DNA from: Schistosoma mansoni
Lineage: Eukaryota; Platyhelminthes; Trematoda; Strigeidida; Schistosomatidae
Assembly (NCBI RefSeq): GCF_000237925.1
Contig: NC_031500.1
Coordinates: 186,001 to 250,000 of the forward strand
DNA length: 64,000 nucleotides
Direction of reading: 5' to 3'
Part shown: in pieces, positions 43,701-55,265 of the stretch
How the letters are laid out: each line of letters opens with the position of its first letter
Position numbering within the stretch: the first letter of the stretch is position 1
Notes under the pieces: generated by a model
What the model saw: the letters and a program-made list of their open reading frames with translations, nothing else
The model's database searches: none
What the model was told of the DNA's origin: nothing
Position numbers and translations under genes: made by a program

Positions 43701-46700
43701 AGCCATCTCAACTGATGAAGTTTCATTACTTCATCAATCGATTTGCCATCCTCACCTAGTACCTGTTTCCTAACAACTGCATTACTTACTCGATGGTCCC
43801 AGGATATACGAGCAATGCTTCGAAGACACCTATGATCGAATACTAGCAGTCTACGAATATCCTCTACTCTTGCCGGCCATGTTTCACAGCCACAGCCATA
43901 AAGTAGGACGGAACGAACTGCTGTGCAGTAAACCTGTCCTTTGGTTGCTACACGGATATCTCGCCTACGCCATAAACGACACAAGTTGGCAAAAGCCAGA
44001 CGAGCCTTCTGTATCCGTGCTGAAATTTCGTCAAACACCAGATCAAAAGGGCTGGTGAGACTCCCAAGATAAGTGAAGCGGTCGACACGCTCAACTACTT
44101 CACTCCCTATCATTAGTTCAGGTGTCAATACAGCCCAATCCTGAAGTAACATTTTACACTTCGAGGGGGAGAATCGCATCCCTAACATGCCTGCATTGTT
44201 GCTTATAGTGGTCAGAAGACTCTGCACTAGTCAGCGTCTTTACAAAATACAACTATGTCGTCGACGTATGTGTGACTGGACAGTGCAAACTCTAGTTCTA
44301 TACACAGCGTCAGTTACTAAAAACTTCAAGTACGCTTTGCTGACTAGTGTCAACTGTCTTTAATACAAGTTAAAATATTTTTATACATTCCATGATACAA
44401 TACACTTGAAATGTAAATGGTATGACGAATAATAACGAACAGTGATAAATCTCAACTTAGAATCCCTTTTGTATCCATTATTTGCAATCAGCTTGCTGTA
44501 ATGGTTAATACAACTTTTTAAATCAATGGACTTTTATTTATTTATTTATTTGAACACATAAATACTGGTACAAAGGGGCACCGAATGCATATGCGCCACC
44601 AAAGTCATTTGATTTGTGTGTGGGCTGTGATATTGCACGGGTACCCGGATCGTCCGTGTCCACCAACCCGATTACAGCGCCAGACATTCGCTTTTCGTTC
44701 TCTTAACTCCGTAAACAACACTCTGGCCACGAGAAGGCAGTGAGTAGGACTTCCTCACCAGTAGCTGTATACGCATCATCATGTGAGAGCATTTAGAGAG
44801 GAAGAGTGGACTCTCCACAACCCTCGCCCGTACCACGGCATTTGCGAATGAAGCAAGAAAGGGATTATACTCATAAACATTTTAGGGATAGAAATTAGAA
44901 ATAATTCCAACTTTTCGTTCGTCAGTTAGATATGAGTATCGTTGGGATTGTTACATATATAAATTCCTTTTATAAATATTGATCACAACTGATAAGTTCA
45001 TTTTTGTAAGAAGCTTGTGGAGTTCCATAATTTACAACTATTCCCATACAGCTATTACACTGAGAATAATTATGTGTTTACTAGTGACTAATTTCGAGAG
45101 GTAATTCGCGGAATTCTAGTGAGAAGCAGTGAGCGGTGGAGTTCACCCATGTCAGCTGTAAGGTAGTTACCCATCACCAGTATTGGAGACTGACTGAGAG
45201 AAATTAAATATGTCGAACACTGAATGCTCATGCAATTTTCTGCAGATTAGGCACTTGTCACGAGACTTGAAGGTTCTGCGTCCGATTCCAGGTGGGGTCA
45301 TGGATATACAACACTTAAGTTTCCCGTGCTAAGATCAAACAGTTGTTTAGCATTCAATGGTTACCGAACTAAGGTCAGTTTGTGATGTAAAGTATAAAAC
45401 TAATAATCAAGAGATAAAACTGATCAGTTACACATCATCAATTCAACTCACTTCTCGAATTCCTTTTAACCATTCACCAAAACTTAAAGGTATACGTTCC
45501 CCACTAGCTGTACCACTATCAATCGTCGAACTCACTCCAGTCGCTAATGACGATGATGAGTTTGCATTCATAGGAAACGGTGGTACAGGGTAATATACTG
45601 GAAAACATAACCAATATGCAATTTGTGGTGTTATATTTTCATTTCGATAAGGATACACATATGATGGAAATCCAGTCCATAAATGTGAGTTCATATTTTC
45701 AGTAATGTTTGTAGTATTGCTTTGAGTGGAAGAAGACAAAGAAGGCATTGAAAATGGAGTAGTATATATAGAAGTAGACGGTGTTGATGATGAATTGATT
45801 AAATTCCCAGATGATAAGTTCGATTGTGATGTAATGCCGGAGATAGAATCTGTTTGATGATCATTATTGTTAGCAATAATAGTAGTAGTAGGAGGAGGAG
45901 GAGAAGTGTTTGAATTAGCCAATGCTTTTTTATCTCTAAATTCTTCCTCACTCTAAAAAATGGAACCAAGGAAAAGAAAAAGAAAGAATGTTCATTAATA
46001 AAAAGTGAACTGATCAAATTCATTCTTTTTACTGACTACAGTTTAAATTTGTAATAAGAGAATGGGGAACTATTATACTTGACAGTTTAAGAGGATGATA
46101 AGAAGACTTAATATATCCAACTGAGTATCGGACAAGTGATGTTAACTAACTAACTAGTATGAAATGAAGCTGGAATTGACTAAATGACAACGTGACATAA
46201 AATCCCTAGATGTTGTCGAAGTAACCTTTATCGATATATATATATTCAAACTTCTTGGTTTAGATGAAGTAAGATGATGACAATGTTTTCTAAAACGACA
46301 ATAAAAGCTCTGCAATTAAACCACTTAACCGAATAAACTCGACATTAAAAGCATTCATTCGAGCAACAAATCTTTTCATCATATTGAATACGAATAGTCT
46401 ACTTAGAAATCCACTCATAATTACCTTATTCTAAAAAATTAGTTGTTATGAAAATCGGCCATGTTTCACTGCCATAAAGTGAAACATGGCCGGTAAGAGT
46501 AGAGGATGTTTGTAGGCTACTAGTATTCGATCATAGGTGTCTTCGAAGCATTGCTCGTATATCCTGGGACCATCGAGTAAGTAATGCAGTTGTTAGGAAA
46601 CGGGTACTAGGTAAGGTTGGCAAATCGATTGATGAAGTAGTGAAACTTCATCAGTTGAGATGGCTGGGACACGTGTTACATATGCTCAACTACCGACTGC

Positions 46701-49700
46701 CCCGACGTGTGATGTTTTATGGTGTAGGAGTAGGCTGAAAGAAAGCTATGGGCGGCCAGACCAAAACGTGGCACAAATTCATGAAGCCACTGACAAGTGG
46801 ACTGAGCCATGTTGGTAGGTGTATACTACCTGGTTAGGATTCGCGAGATGATAGCAATCGATGGTTAGAGACCTTGAATGACATGACTCAAAATCGTTTG
46901 CAATGGAGAAGGTGCATTCACTATTTGTGTTCTCCCAAATTCTGATCTTCTGAATTCTTCATGTCTCTATCTTTTTTTCTCTTTACAAATTTATTTCATT
47001 GGATTATACTCCTTCAATAACATCTTCAAATCCTAATCTTTCACATTACTGCTTGTACTCTTACTACTCCTACCACTATAGGATTTGAATCGACAAATGC
47101 ATCTCTGTGATAATGTGGTATGGCAACTCGAACTGATGTATGTACGTACGAATTTCTACGTTGTGACTGACTGATGTACATAATACCCAATTATACAATC
47201 CGAAAAGTTACACTGATCCTGAAGAGCAGAGTTTAAGAGAAATCTAAAAAATTCGTTTTCCTCCCTAAACAACTACTCGAAAGGGTTTTATGGAGATTAA
47301 GCTAATTAGTGAATATTATTCATCTGACGCATCTAACCACTTGTCATACTAATCGCATTTATTTCAACCAGAAAGTATACACCTAAGACGATGGTTCATG
47401 TCAAAAGTTAATAGCTTCACCCTACCGCAAAGTTTTAAGGTGGTTAGCGGATAAGTTAGAACCAATTCGTCAACGATTATCTACTTATACATTATAAGAT
47501 TCATTTGAACTTGCTGACAGCGTGAACCACATAAATATTGCTTGTAAGTTTATGGTTTTCTTTGATAAGACATCATTGTTTACAAAAATACTACTTCTTG
47601 AAACCATAAACATAATTTGCCAGCATTATGACATCCTACCTCTACCAACATCAGAATTCAAACGACTGCTAATCATGTGTAAAAAAGATGTTCAGTTCCA
47701 GTTTAACACTATCATATACCGACAAACAAATGGTGTAGCAATGGGAAGTCCGTTAGGTCCTGTCCTAGCAGATATTTTCGTGGCTAACCTCGAAAGAACC
47801 ACGCTCAAAGGAGCGATTGCTGACATCAACCATGTGGTCTACACCTGTTAATGTGACTTAGTCCAGTTGTTAGTGACTTCATAGATCGACGCCACGTCTT
47901 GGTCTGGCCGTCCCTAGCTTCTTACAATCTACTCCTACACACGGCAACATCGGTCATCGAGGTGGGCGATAATTGGGTATACGTGACACATGTCCCAACT
48001 ACCTTAGCTGGTGAAGACTTACTACCTCATCAATCGATTTTCTATCTTTGCTTATTGACTTATCTCTAACCCCGACTAGTGCTTACTCGGTGGTCTCAAA
48101 CTACACAATCGATGCTTTGAGGGTGTACCTTTTGTAGGTAAAACAAATGGATGACTATGGAAATTATGCAACAAAAATATGCATAACAACAACTTAAAAA
48201 ACAGTTCCAAAAGTTTCATCATTTTTAATGTTTGTCCTGTCATAACAAAAACAAATGGATGAAAAAACAACAAATCACCATCATAGATATTTGAGCAGCA
48301 GCTTCATTGGCTTCTTCATTCATTGATGATGAAGCGGTAGTTAAGGGTAGAAGTAAATTGTTAGTTGGTCCACATATGCTGCAAACGTAACTCTGTGATC
48401 TGGAGTAAAATTAAGCGAAGTAAAATAATAGTCAGTCAGCTGCAACGTAGGACCAGGCACACAATGCATCGGTCCAAGTTGCCATACATCTTTAGCACAA
48501 CAAGCTAAACACCGAATTCGTAGAAGTAGTTAATTTAATGGTGGTAATATATAAAAGAAAGGTTGTATATAAGGATATAATACAGGAAGAAAGACAACTA
48601 TCATAATACCAATTAATACGAGATGTTACAAAACTGTGAGTAATTTATTTGTTTACTGAATAGAGGTTTAAGTATTTCTCCAACAGAGTTAAACGCTTTT
48701 CAATATGAGAGCCACAATGTTACTACTCTTTTGGACAAGATAAAATGAAGTGGAGTGGGTTTTAAACTTGAGCCAAATGGTTAAAGACTGAGTGTTGTGA
48801 TTGCTTAGCCGATGCTGATAGCCTGAGGAATTTTAGGCACACCAAGTGTCTGTGCTAACATGTTATCTCACGGTCGAACAGCAAGTGAGAAATCAAAAAC
48901 AAGACACACTATTAGGGGAAGTCGTTTATACACCTGCTTAAGGTTTCTATCCACATGTCATTGTCTAGGTCGGAAGTACAAATGTACGTACACCAATGAT
49001 TTGTGAATTGTCAGTTACAGTTTCTGAATCATTCGTCAGTTTTCTCACTCATATTACTGGTTTGACAGGAGTATAGAAAGCGTGTATATTTGAACAGAAC
49101 GTCCTGGATCGTAACAAAGGCTTTACACAGCTTCATGAAACCTGAATGTGATGTAATTAGAATATTCAGCTAAATATGTCACAAAATGATAAAACACTAC
49201 AATGTTTGACATATATCAGCTCGATTTTTATACAATTCAATCATAAAGTACAGCTTTATCCACTCCGATTAGAGTCACAGGTTTTGTGTGTGAGTTAGTG
49301 AAACTATTTGGCTTCCCAAAGTAAATTGATAAAGATAGATATCTACAGAGATCCGCTTCATGATCATGATAAAATCACTTTGGATGGTACCAAATTTATA
49401 ATGCACCTGAATTGTGTATTGATATTAACTGGGACATTTCAAATAATGGTCTAACTCCTCTTCATTTACTCACCATCCTGGGACAACCAGATTGACACAA
49501 GCCCTTCAACGGTTAGTGAATTTTGGAAGGCTGCAACTAAAGAGTCCTACATTTTTTGCGTCAGTTAGTAAAGCTCCAACTGGTTGCTCAAAGTAAATCA
49601 GGGAGAAAGTCTCGACCTATAATTCAGTGGTTGAAAATCGACTGTTTCAACCACGAAGCTAATAGTGCTTACATAATATTATTTGAGTTTCCTTTACTGA

Positions 49701-52700
49701 CAAATTAATATTCAGAGCATATATTATGAGACATCAAAACGATTGCTTTCGCTAGAAATCAACAATAACAACTGTTGCTGACCTATATCCACAAAATATA
49801 CTGGTATGGCCTAGAAGACTCTCTACTCATTGAATTCAATGAACGTTAGCTACAAATCAATATTCCTTACGATCACGGATTAGAAACAGTGGTAAAGAAC
49901 ATTAATCATTATGTTTTTAGACGACGGTTTAGCAAAGTTATACAAATTCGGATGACAGATTTATAGTACTGAAGAATTTCTCTGACAACGATATTAAATA
50001 TCTACATGTGATTATACAATTCAGTTAGATTAGAGCAACAACTTTTACATTTTAATGTCTAATAAAGAATGATTTTATGGATAGATCTCCTTTTTATTAT
50101 GGATTTTGTTAACTACTTTCATATTTCTACAGTTCATGGGTCTCAGTCACACACAACATGCTTCGGTAACTACCTCTGTAAACAGCTACATATCAAGTTC
50201 TTTTAGAAAAAACTCGTGTTTTCCAGAAAAGCACCAACCTAGAACAGGATTTAAAATCTTAAAGCTGATCCATTATTTTGTCATAAATTGCTGAAGAGAT
50301 TCGCCTTCAGGTTATGATGAACTTACCTAAATTGAAAATAAATTATTAACACACTTGAGGTTTATATTAACATTGACTAGGAAGTGTGAGTTTTTAATTA
50401 GAAACGACAGCAGTAGTGGTCTTGTAATTCTCCTACGTTTGTAAGTAAAAAACACTGGAATCTACAAAATATTCCAAACCTAATTAAAACTCATTTTTGT
50501 ATTAGCTGTTTGAATCTTTCCATTAATGTTTAGGATTACAATTGATTGGTCTCTTATTGGCATATAAGCATCCTGTGCGGATTACTTTGATATTTCTCGA
50601 AGTCACAAGCATTCAAAGTAGAGACGGGTGGTGGCCAGCAGTGGAGTCCAGGACGCGCGTTTCGTCCTATTTGGAAATTGTCAGTCGGATCTACCTGCAT
50701 CCTAGAGTCGATGTTCGCTCCGGAACGCGCGTGCTGGATTCCACTACTAGCCACTATCCATTTCTATTCATAACTGTTAAAGAATTGGAGATTTTATTTC
50801 GGACAGTACATTAACTGGAGTGCTGCTATGCAGTTTATAGACAGTTGACATCACCCTGTTGGCTACTCTATATATTTCTAGACTGATTTGCTACGTACAG
50901 TCCAGTGTACTTGACCTTAAATGCGAGGATTAGTGATACTACCTCTCTGCTCAAACAGAAGTAGGTGGATTAGGGTTTGGACCCACGACTTGTTCGTTGG
51001 TATTCAAACACCTGAACAACTGGAATACCGCTCCACTCTACATCATGTAATATTTCTTCGTAAGCGACATGAAGGAGAAATTGCATTAGGAGTGACAGAT
51101 TTGTTAAGCTAAGGGCATGAGTGCATAGCCCAAAAGACAAATGCTTGAGATTATTAATATTAGATGAGGCAAGCAACCAATGCAAATTATCCTACACGCA
51201 ATAACAAATGTAAGATCCACTTGACAAATAAGCAAAAGGACATTACACACTTGCGAGCCAATAACTGACGTTCTTCTTTTGGTTGATTAAGTGAGCCAAT
51301 TGCACCGACACCACAAGTAGGCATGAATCCAATCAGAGCTAACAATGTAGTACGAATAGACCATGATGGTCTCCATGATTCGGGATGATGTCCTGAAATA
51401 CTTAAACATATTTTCCGATGTACTTCGAAACGTCCATTTGGCTGAAGAGAAAAAATGGTGTGTTAATAGATATTTAGGAACACCTTATACGTACTTAAGT
51501 GGACCACAAAGTGACTACATTTTAGAGTATTTTGCGATGCTATCGTAACAAAAAATGCTTGATAAAATAACATATCAAGGAATGTAAGAGGAGAGAAAAT
51601 AATAATGTGAGGAAATAAAGAGTGAAAGTCAAAATAATACCAAAGGAAATAGGTTAAATAAAAGCATTCATCCTAAATTTCCTATTTGTAGTTTTTAAAA
51701 ATGCAAAATTAAATTACAATACGGACGCTACTAATCTCCACTACGAGCTATATTGACAACATCCCAGGATATTGAATTATATACTTTATAATCCAAACGA
51801 TGCTGTTATTCTGGCTAAAAAATGTCGGTTAGACAAAATTATTTGTTACAATGCTACACCACTAATTAACTGTATCTCTACCTTTCCAATTGAGTTGAAT
51901 CGTCAGAAAATAATGCCTGATAATGAGAGATACTGAGAAGTCACCCAAGAAAAGTTCCTAGGCAACCGAAGACCATGTTTTCAAACGATTTGAATGATTG
52001 ACGAGTGATTCCCACTACGTCAAACTACAAGCTGTTGAACTTCAACATTATTTAAATGGTTCTGCTGTTGAGTGTATATAATATTGTGGTAACTTAATTT
52101 ATCGTGTTACCATGGGATGTCGTGAAAATAGTCAAACTTCATATTTTAAATGATGGACTGGTCCCAGTTACATAACCACCTGGTTGATAGTGGTTCTGAT
52201 AACCTGGGAGCGTGATCGCAGTGCCCAAGGTAAAACCACCTGAAACTGACCGCAGAAAGGTTTCGTAGGTAGTTTTCGATGTGCAAGCTCCATACTTTTA
52301 CAGACTTATCACCAACATTACAAATTCGTGGAACAAGGTGAGGTGTGAAACTGTTAGGGTCGACTACCTTTTGGTCCCTTTTCTTTGTGAGATGAAACCA
52401 CTGGAGATACTGGTTATCCGCGTTAAATACCCTAGTGCTATCAAATGTTAACATGTCTAACGGTATGACTCAGTCCCAAGACCTTAGATTTGCCATTTTT
52501 GGCTTACGGCTATTCAAGAGACAAATTTAGGTCAACAAGAGGTACTCTCTCCAAAGTTATTGCTAAAATTCTTTTGAAGACAAAGTGAAAGTATTGTACT
52601 AATACTGAGTATCTACAATTAACTATACAGATGGCTTGAAAGGATTGAGAGAAATATAGTTTCTCCATACACACAGGTAGGGAATAAAAACATAATGAAC

Positions 52701-53512
52701 CTACAGTTGCACCAAAACTCCAACAACATTCTGAGTCAGTCTTCTAGGTTTCGTATAATTTGCGCAGAGTGAAAGAAGCCAAATAGTTTGGGGATAACGT
52801 GTACCAGACTTGCACCAGAATGATTAAGATGTACATTGAGTATGCCCTTCTCAAAATGGGTACTACAACTAACAGTACTGTGGTACAAAATTTTTAGGTC
52901 GAATTCAGCCAGTCCAGTAGATAAGCTAAGTGACCAATGAACTGGACAACCGTGTAGACCAACAACTATACTCTTTGAAGGTTTATGCAGCCACAACTAG
53001 AGCGTTTTGTCTATTAATATGCTGCTTATAGACTCGTTGAGATTAAATTAGCATATACATATATGTGGTTTTAAAAGTAAACCTAGTGGTCGCACGGCTA
53101 AACCTTGAAACAATAGAATGAGAAGAATGGACATAGTTTTGGAGTTACTTAGATAAGAGTATCTTAAACAAACGTGGAAGTAAACGATGGCTTGAGGATA
53201 CTTACAGTTAACAGTACGATATTTGGAGGCTTCATCGGATATTCTGAAGGAAAAAGAATTCTTCCATGATATAAACCGCCCTGAAAGTCAGAATCTTCAG
53301 GACCTCTAATCGTGAAGTGCCATTCGAACAGATTATCCTAAGGATTATATCAGAAAATATAAAGTCGAACCTCTAGAGGTCTCGCAAAGTATAGTTCGGT
53401 AGGCTTCGAGAGTTCTTGTGCTTCTTTCATCAACCGTTTGACAGCTAAGAACATAAAACTGACAAATAAAAAAAGACTAACCTGGATTTCGCGAATTATA
53501 CGTCACAACCAT
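40717..53512 (-). CDS. UBE2J1: ER ubiquitin-conjugating enzyme E2 J1 type, eight exons
   Basis: Tail-anchored E2 (Ubc6 family) that works with ER ligases in ERAD. Exons (minus): 53512-53482, 53444-53371, 53337-53206, 51441-51251, 48399-48279, 45952-45452, 42757-42674, 41388-40717. Phases agree throughout and give 601 aa, longer than human (318) because of a Ser/Thr/Asn-rich middle. The catalytic domain is residues 1-150: NPAVKRLMKEAQEL, DNLFEWHFTIRGPEDSDF, YHGRILFPSEYPMKPPN, NGRFEVHRKICLSISGHHPE with active Cys at residue 91 (as in human), and WSIRTTLLALIGFMPT. A CSICG element follows, as in human CEGCG. Residues ~574-592 are the C-terminal anchor (VCAVGVAIALFIIV). Introns 1 and 2 are 37 and 33 nt; the others are large and full of LINE B, S3, SmA and Penelope-like debris. 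Exons 6 and 7 are called from frame and splice sites more than from homology. Confidence 0.94.
41680..42085 (+). mobile_element. LINE B fragment, decayed, in UBE2J1 intron
   Basis: C-terminal LINE B coding (around RMRWSKRLLRKPNYRL-like sequence) in broken frames; antisense to the host gene. Confidence 0.65.
42405..42645 (+). mobile_element. LINE A 3' fragment in UBE2J1 intron
   Basis: Ends GGGAGTAACAGGCGTAAGTA and lies within 30 bp of UBE2J1 exon 7. It is 5'-truncated with an internal deletion. Confidence 0.78.
43195..44232 (-). mobile_element. LINE B, 5'-truncated, in UBE2J1 intron
   Basis: GACT tail (inverse) at 43195. An open frame of 199 codons (44227-43628) holds the part after RT motif C: MRFSPSKCKMLLQDW, YLGSLTSPFDLVFDE, CETWPARVED and RWLGHVLRMPNHRLPRRAM. 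Truncated at ~44232. Confidence 0.88.
44530..44852 (-). mobile_element. S3 element with internal deletion
   Basis: Tail at 44530 and 5' box at ~44850 are both present, but about 200 bp of the middle are missing (join near 44650, CCCGGATCGTCCG). Confidence 0.82.
45095..45310 (+). mobile_element. Decayed S2 SINE in UBE2J1 intron
   Basis: Leader-like GAATTCTAGTGAGAAGCAG and a B-box-like block (GTCCGATTCC) remain; the hammerhead is not recognisable. Confidence 0.5.
46450..47178 (+). mobile_element. LINE B 3' fragment with a fold-back 5' end
   Basis: Runs from GTGAAACATGGCCGG to the tail at 47178. Its very 5' end carries an inverted copy of itself: CGGCCATGTTTCAC at 46455-46468, then 9-10 bases, then GTGAAACATGGCCG. 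This makes a perfect 14-bp stem. Confidence 0.85.
47430..47812 (+). mobile_element. Penelope-like RT fragment
   Basis: An open frame contains NGVAMGSPLGPVLADIFVAN, the hallmark RT block of Penelope-like elements, preceded by FFDKTSLFTKILLLET, which corresponds to motif A. It is cut at 47812 by LINE B (minus). Confidence 0.82.
47815..48120 (-). mobile_element. LINE B fragment
   Basis: C-terminal coding of LINE B on the minus strand, decayed; it joins the Penelope-like fragment directly. Confidence 0.72.
48425..48595 (-). mobile_element. LINE B 3' UTR fragment
   Basis: Same UTR variant as at 3892 and 15735 (GCAACGTAGGACCAGGCAC). It lies 26 bp upstream of UBE2J1 exon 5 in the transcribed direction. 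Confidence 0.7.
48596..50506. other. UBE2J1 intron, nothing recognised
   Basis: AT-rich. Short peptides in places recall Penelope-like coding, but none is firm enough to call. Confidence 0.4.
50507..50770. mobile_element. Head-to-head SmA SINE remnants in UBE2J1 intron
   Basis: The left copy reads minus with hammerhead parts (GACGAAACGCGCGTC on the minus strand). After ~20 bp it meets a plus-strand end (AACGCGCGTGCTGGATTCC). Both hammerheads are incomplete. Confidence 0.72.
51442..53205. other. UBE2J1 intron 3, nothing recognised
   Basis: 1.76 kb of AT-rich DNA between exons 3 and 4, without a repeat family I can name. Confidence 0.45.
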
Positions 53513-53597
53513 TATTTCAAATTTCTGTCCTCATTATGGCCTTGCATTTTGAAACAGTTAAAACTATTAAATTCACTTCGTATTGTTTGGTTGAAAC

Positions 53598-54115
53598 TTA
53601 CTATTAACGTTTAGGACTGCAATTGATCAGTCTCTTATTTGCACATGTGCATACTGTGTCTACTGCCTCGAAATAGCCTTAATTCACAAGCATTACGAGC
53701 ATAAATGGATAGTGGCTAACAGTGAAATCCAGAACATGCGTTTCGTCCTATTTGGGACTCGTCAGTTTGCTTATAACACTTGTGAATTAATGCAATTTTG
53801 AAGCAATACGCACAGTATGCACATATGGCCAACAAGAGACTGGTCAATTGCAGTCCTAAACGTCAATCGTAAGTTTCAACCAAACAATATCAAGTGAATC
53901 TAAACTTCACCACATTGCACAAGTAAGTGGCTATCAGGACTCAGTAGCTGAATGGATAACGTGGTGTCGTTTGAAGCGCAAGGTACTGGGTATGAGTCCC
54001 AGAGTTTGCACCAACCCTGAGATGCAGGTACATCCAGCTAACGAGTTCCGAATAGGACGAAACGCGCGTGCTGGATTTCACTGCTAGCCACTATCCATGT
54101 CTGCTTTTGAGTTAA
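53598..54115. mobile_element. Head-to-head SmA SINE pair upstream of UBE2J1
   Basis: The minus copy (53598-53762) has an intact CTGACGAG and GAAAC with triplet GTT, but its stem I 5' strand is lost at the junction. The plus copy (53763-54115) has a tRNA-like head (B-box-like GGGTATGAGTCCC) and a damaged core (CTAACGAG). It lies ~90 bp upstream of the UBE2J1 start codon. Confidence 0.8.
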
Positions 54116-54407
54116 GACAATTTCCCCAGCTTTTTGAATACGACATAATATTTTAATGGTAATCAGGAGAAAAATAATTTCACTAGGAATTCAAAGCACA
54201 GAATCAGAGGTCAGGGTTAATGCTCAGTTAGAAAGCTCGTAACTTCCCGGATAATTTGCGAATGACTATTGTAAACTAGTTTATGGTTTTGTGTTCTTGT
54301 CTTAAGAGTACAGGGCGGTTCCAAGTGTTTCGTAACATTAGATATGATAACTTCAGCCCCTGTTTGCAATAATTTGATTGAATATGAGACTTACTGGAGG
54401 TTGGTAT
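54116..54407. other. Spacer before the LTR element
   Basis: AT-rich; nothing recognised except the 4-bp target duplicate GTAT at 54404-54407. Confidence 0.5.
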
Positions 54408-54733
54408 TGACGATGCAACGGATGTTCTAGTTTTACAACTAGCTACCAGTAGCACCTTCTATATTCGATCGTTTCCAGTCAGATAGAAATCAGAAGTCAG
54501 ACGAGAAGAGGCAGGAAAGATATATTTGATTCGTTACCAATATATCGAGGACCTTTTCTATAAGCTGGCTAATGAAACGTAGGAGCTGTGTCCCACGCCG
54601 TGTTGAAACGTGATCTGGTACGGATGCATGACCGAAAGCCTTCAGTTAAACAAGTCCACTTAAACAACATGGTCAGCATCCAATGTCGAACACTTAATGA
54701 GCTATTGATTTTGGGGAATTATTTACAGCTACA
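54408..54733 (-). repeat. 3' LTR of the Gypsy element
   Basis: Direct repeat of 59408-59733. Confidence 0.95.
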
Positions 54734-55265
54734 GATCACTCCCCCCCTAGTGAGGCAGTGATGCCCCTAAGACGTGACCAGCCAGAAGTTTAAACCCAAC
54801 GAGTTTGTCGTTGGTAAACACTCTTCTGATAGCTTGCTTCGTTTAGCAGCGTCTGGTCGTCTTTCCTTAAACTATGGGACCAAAATGTACAACATAGCAA
54901 TAAAGAAATATAGTACAATGAAAAATTCCGGTTCCTTGCGAAACTTCGTCGTTCTTTTCCAGCAGTCCTGGAAAAGAGGAAAAATAGAACGTGTGAGTGC
55001 ATATCAAAAATACACTCGTACTTGCGTAGGGACACAAGATGAGCGGGAAAAAAAAGAATAAACTAATACACTAACAAAAAGCGTAAAAGCGATCGCAAAA
55101 AAGGTTTTCTTTTGGTTTTTTTTTAATATAAAAATATATATATATACGCTCAAAAAAAATTAAAAAATGCTTTGTTTTTTTTTTATATAAATAAAAAAAA
55201 ATGAGCATATTAAAAAAAATTTTATAATAAACTATGCAAGGGTAATTCAAGACAAAGCTTATGTC

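Noticed and set aside
50921-51112. 63-codon plus frame near UBE2J1 exon 4
   Set aside because: No homology; the real exon is on the opposite strand at 51251-51441.
54774-55061. 95-codon plus frame inside the Gypsy element
   Set aside because: Lies in the AT-rich non-coding part after pol, on the opposite strand, without family resemblance.
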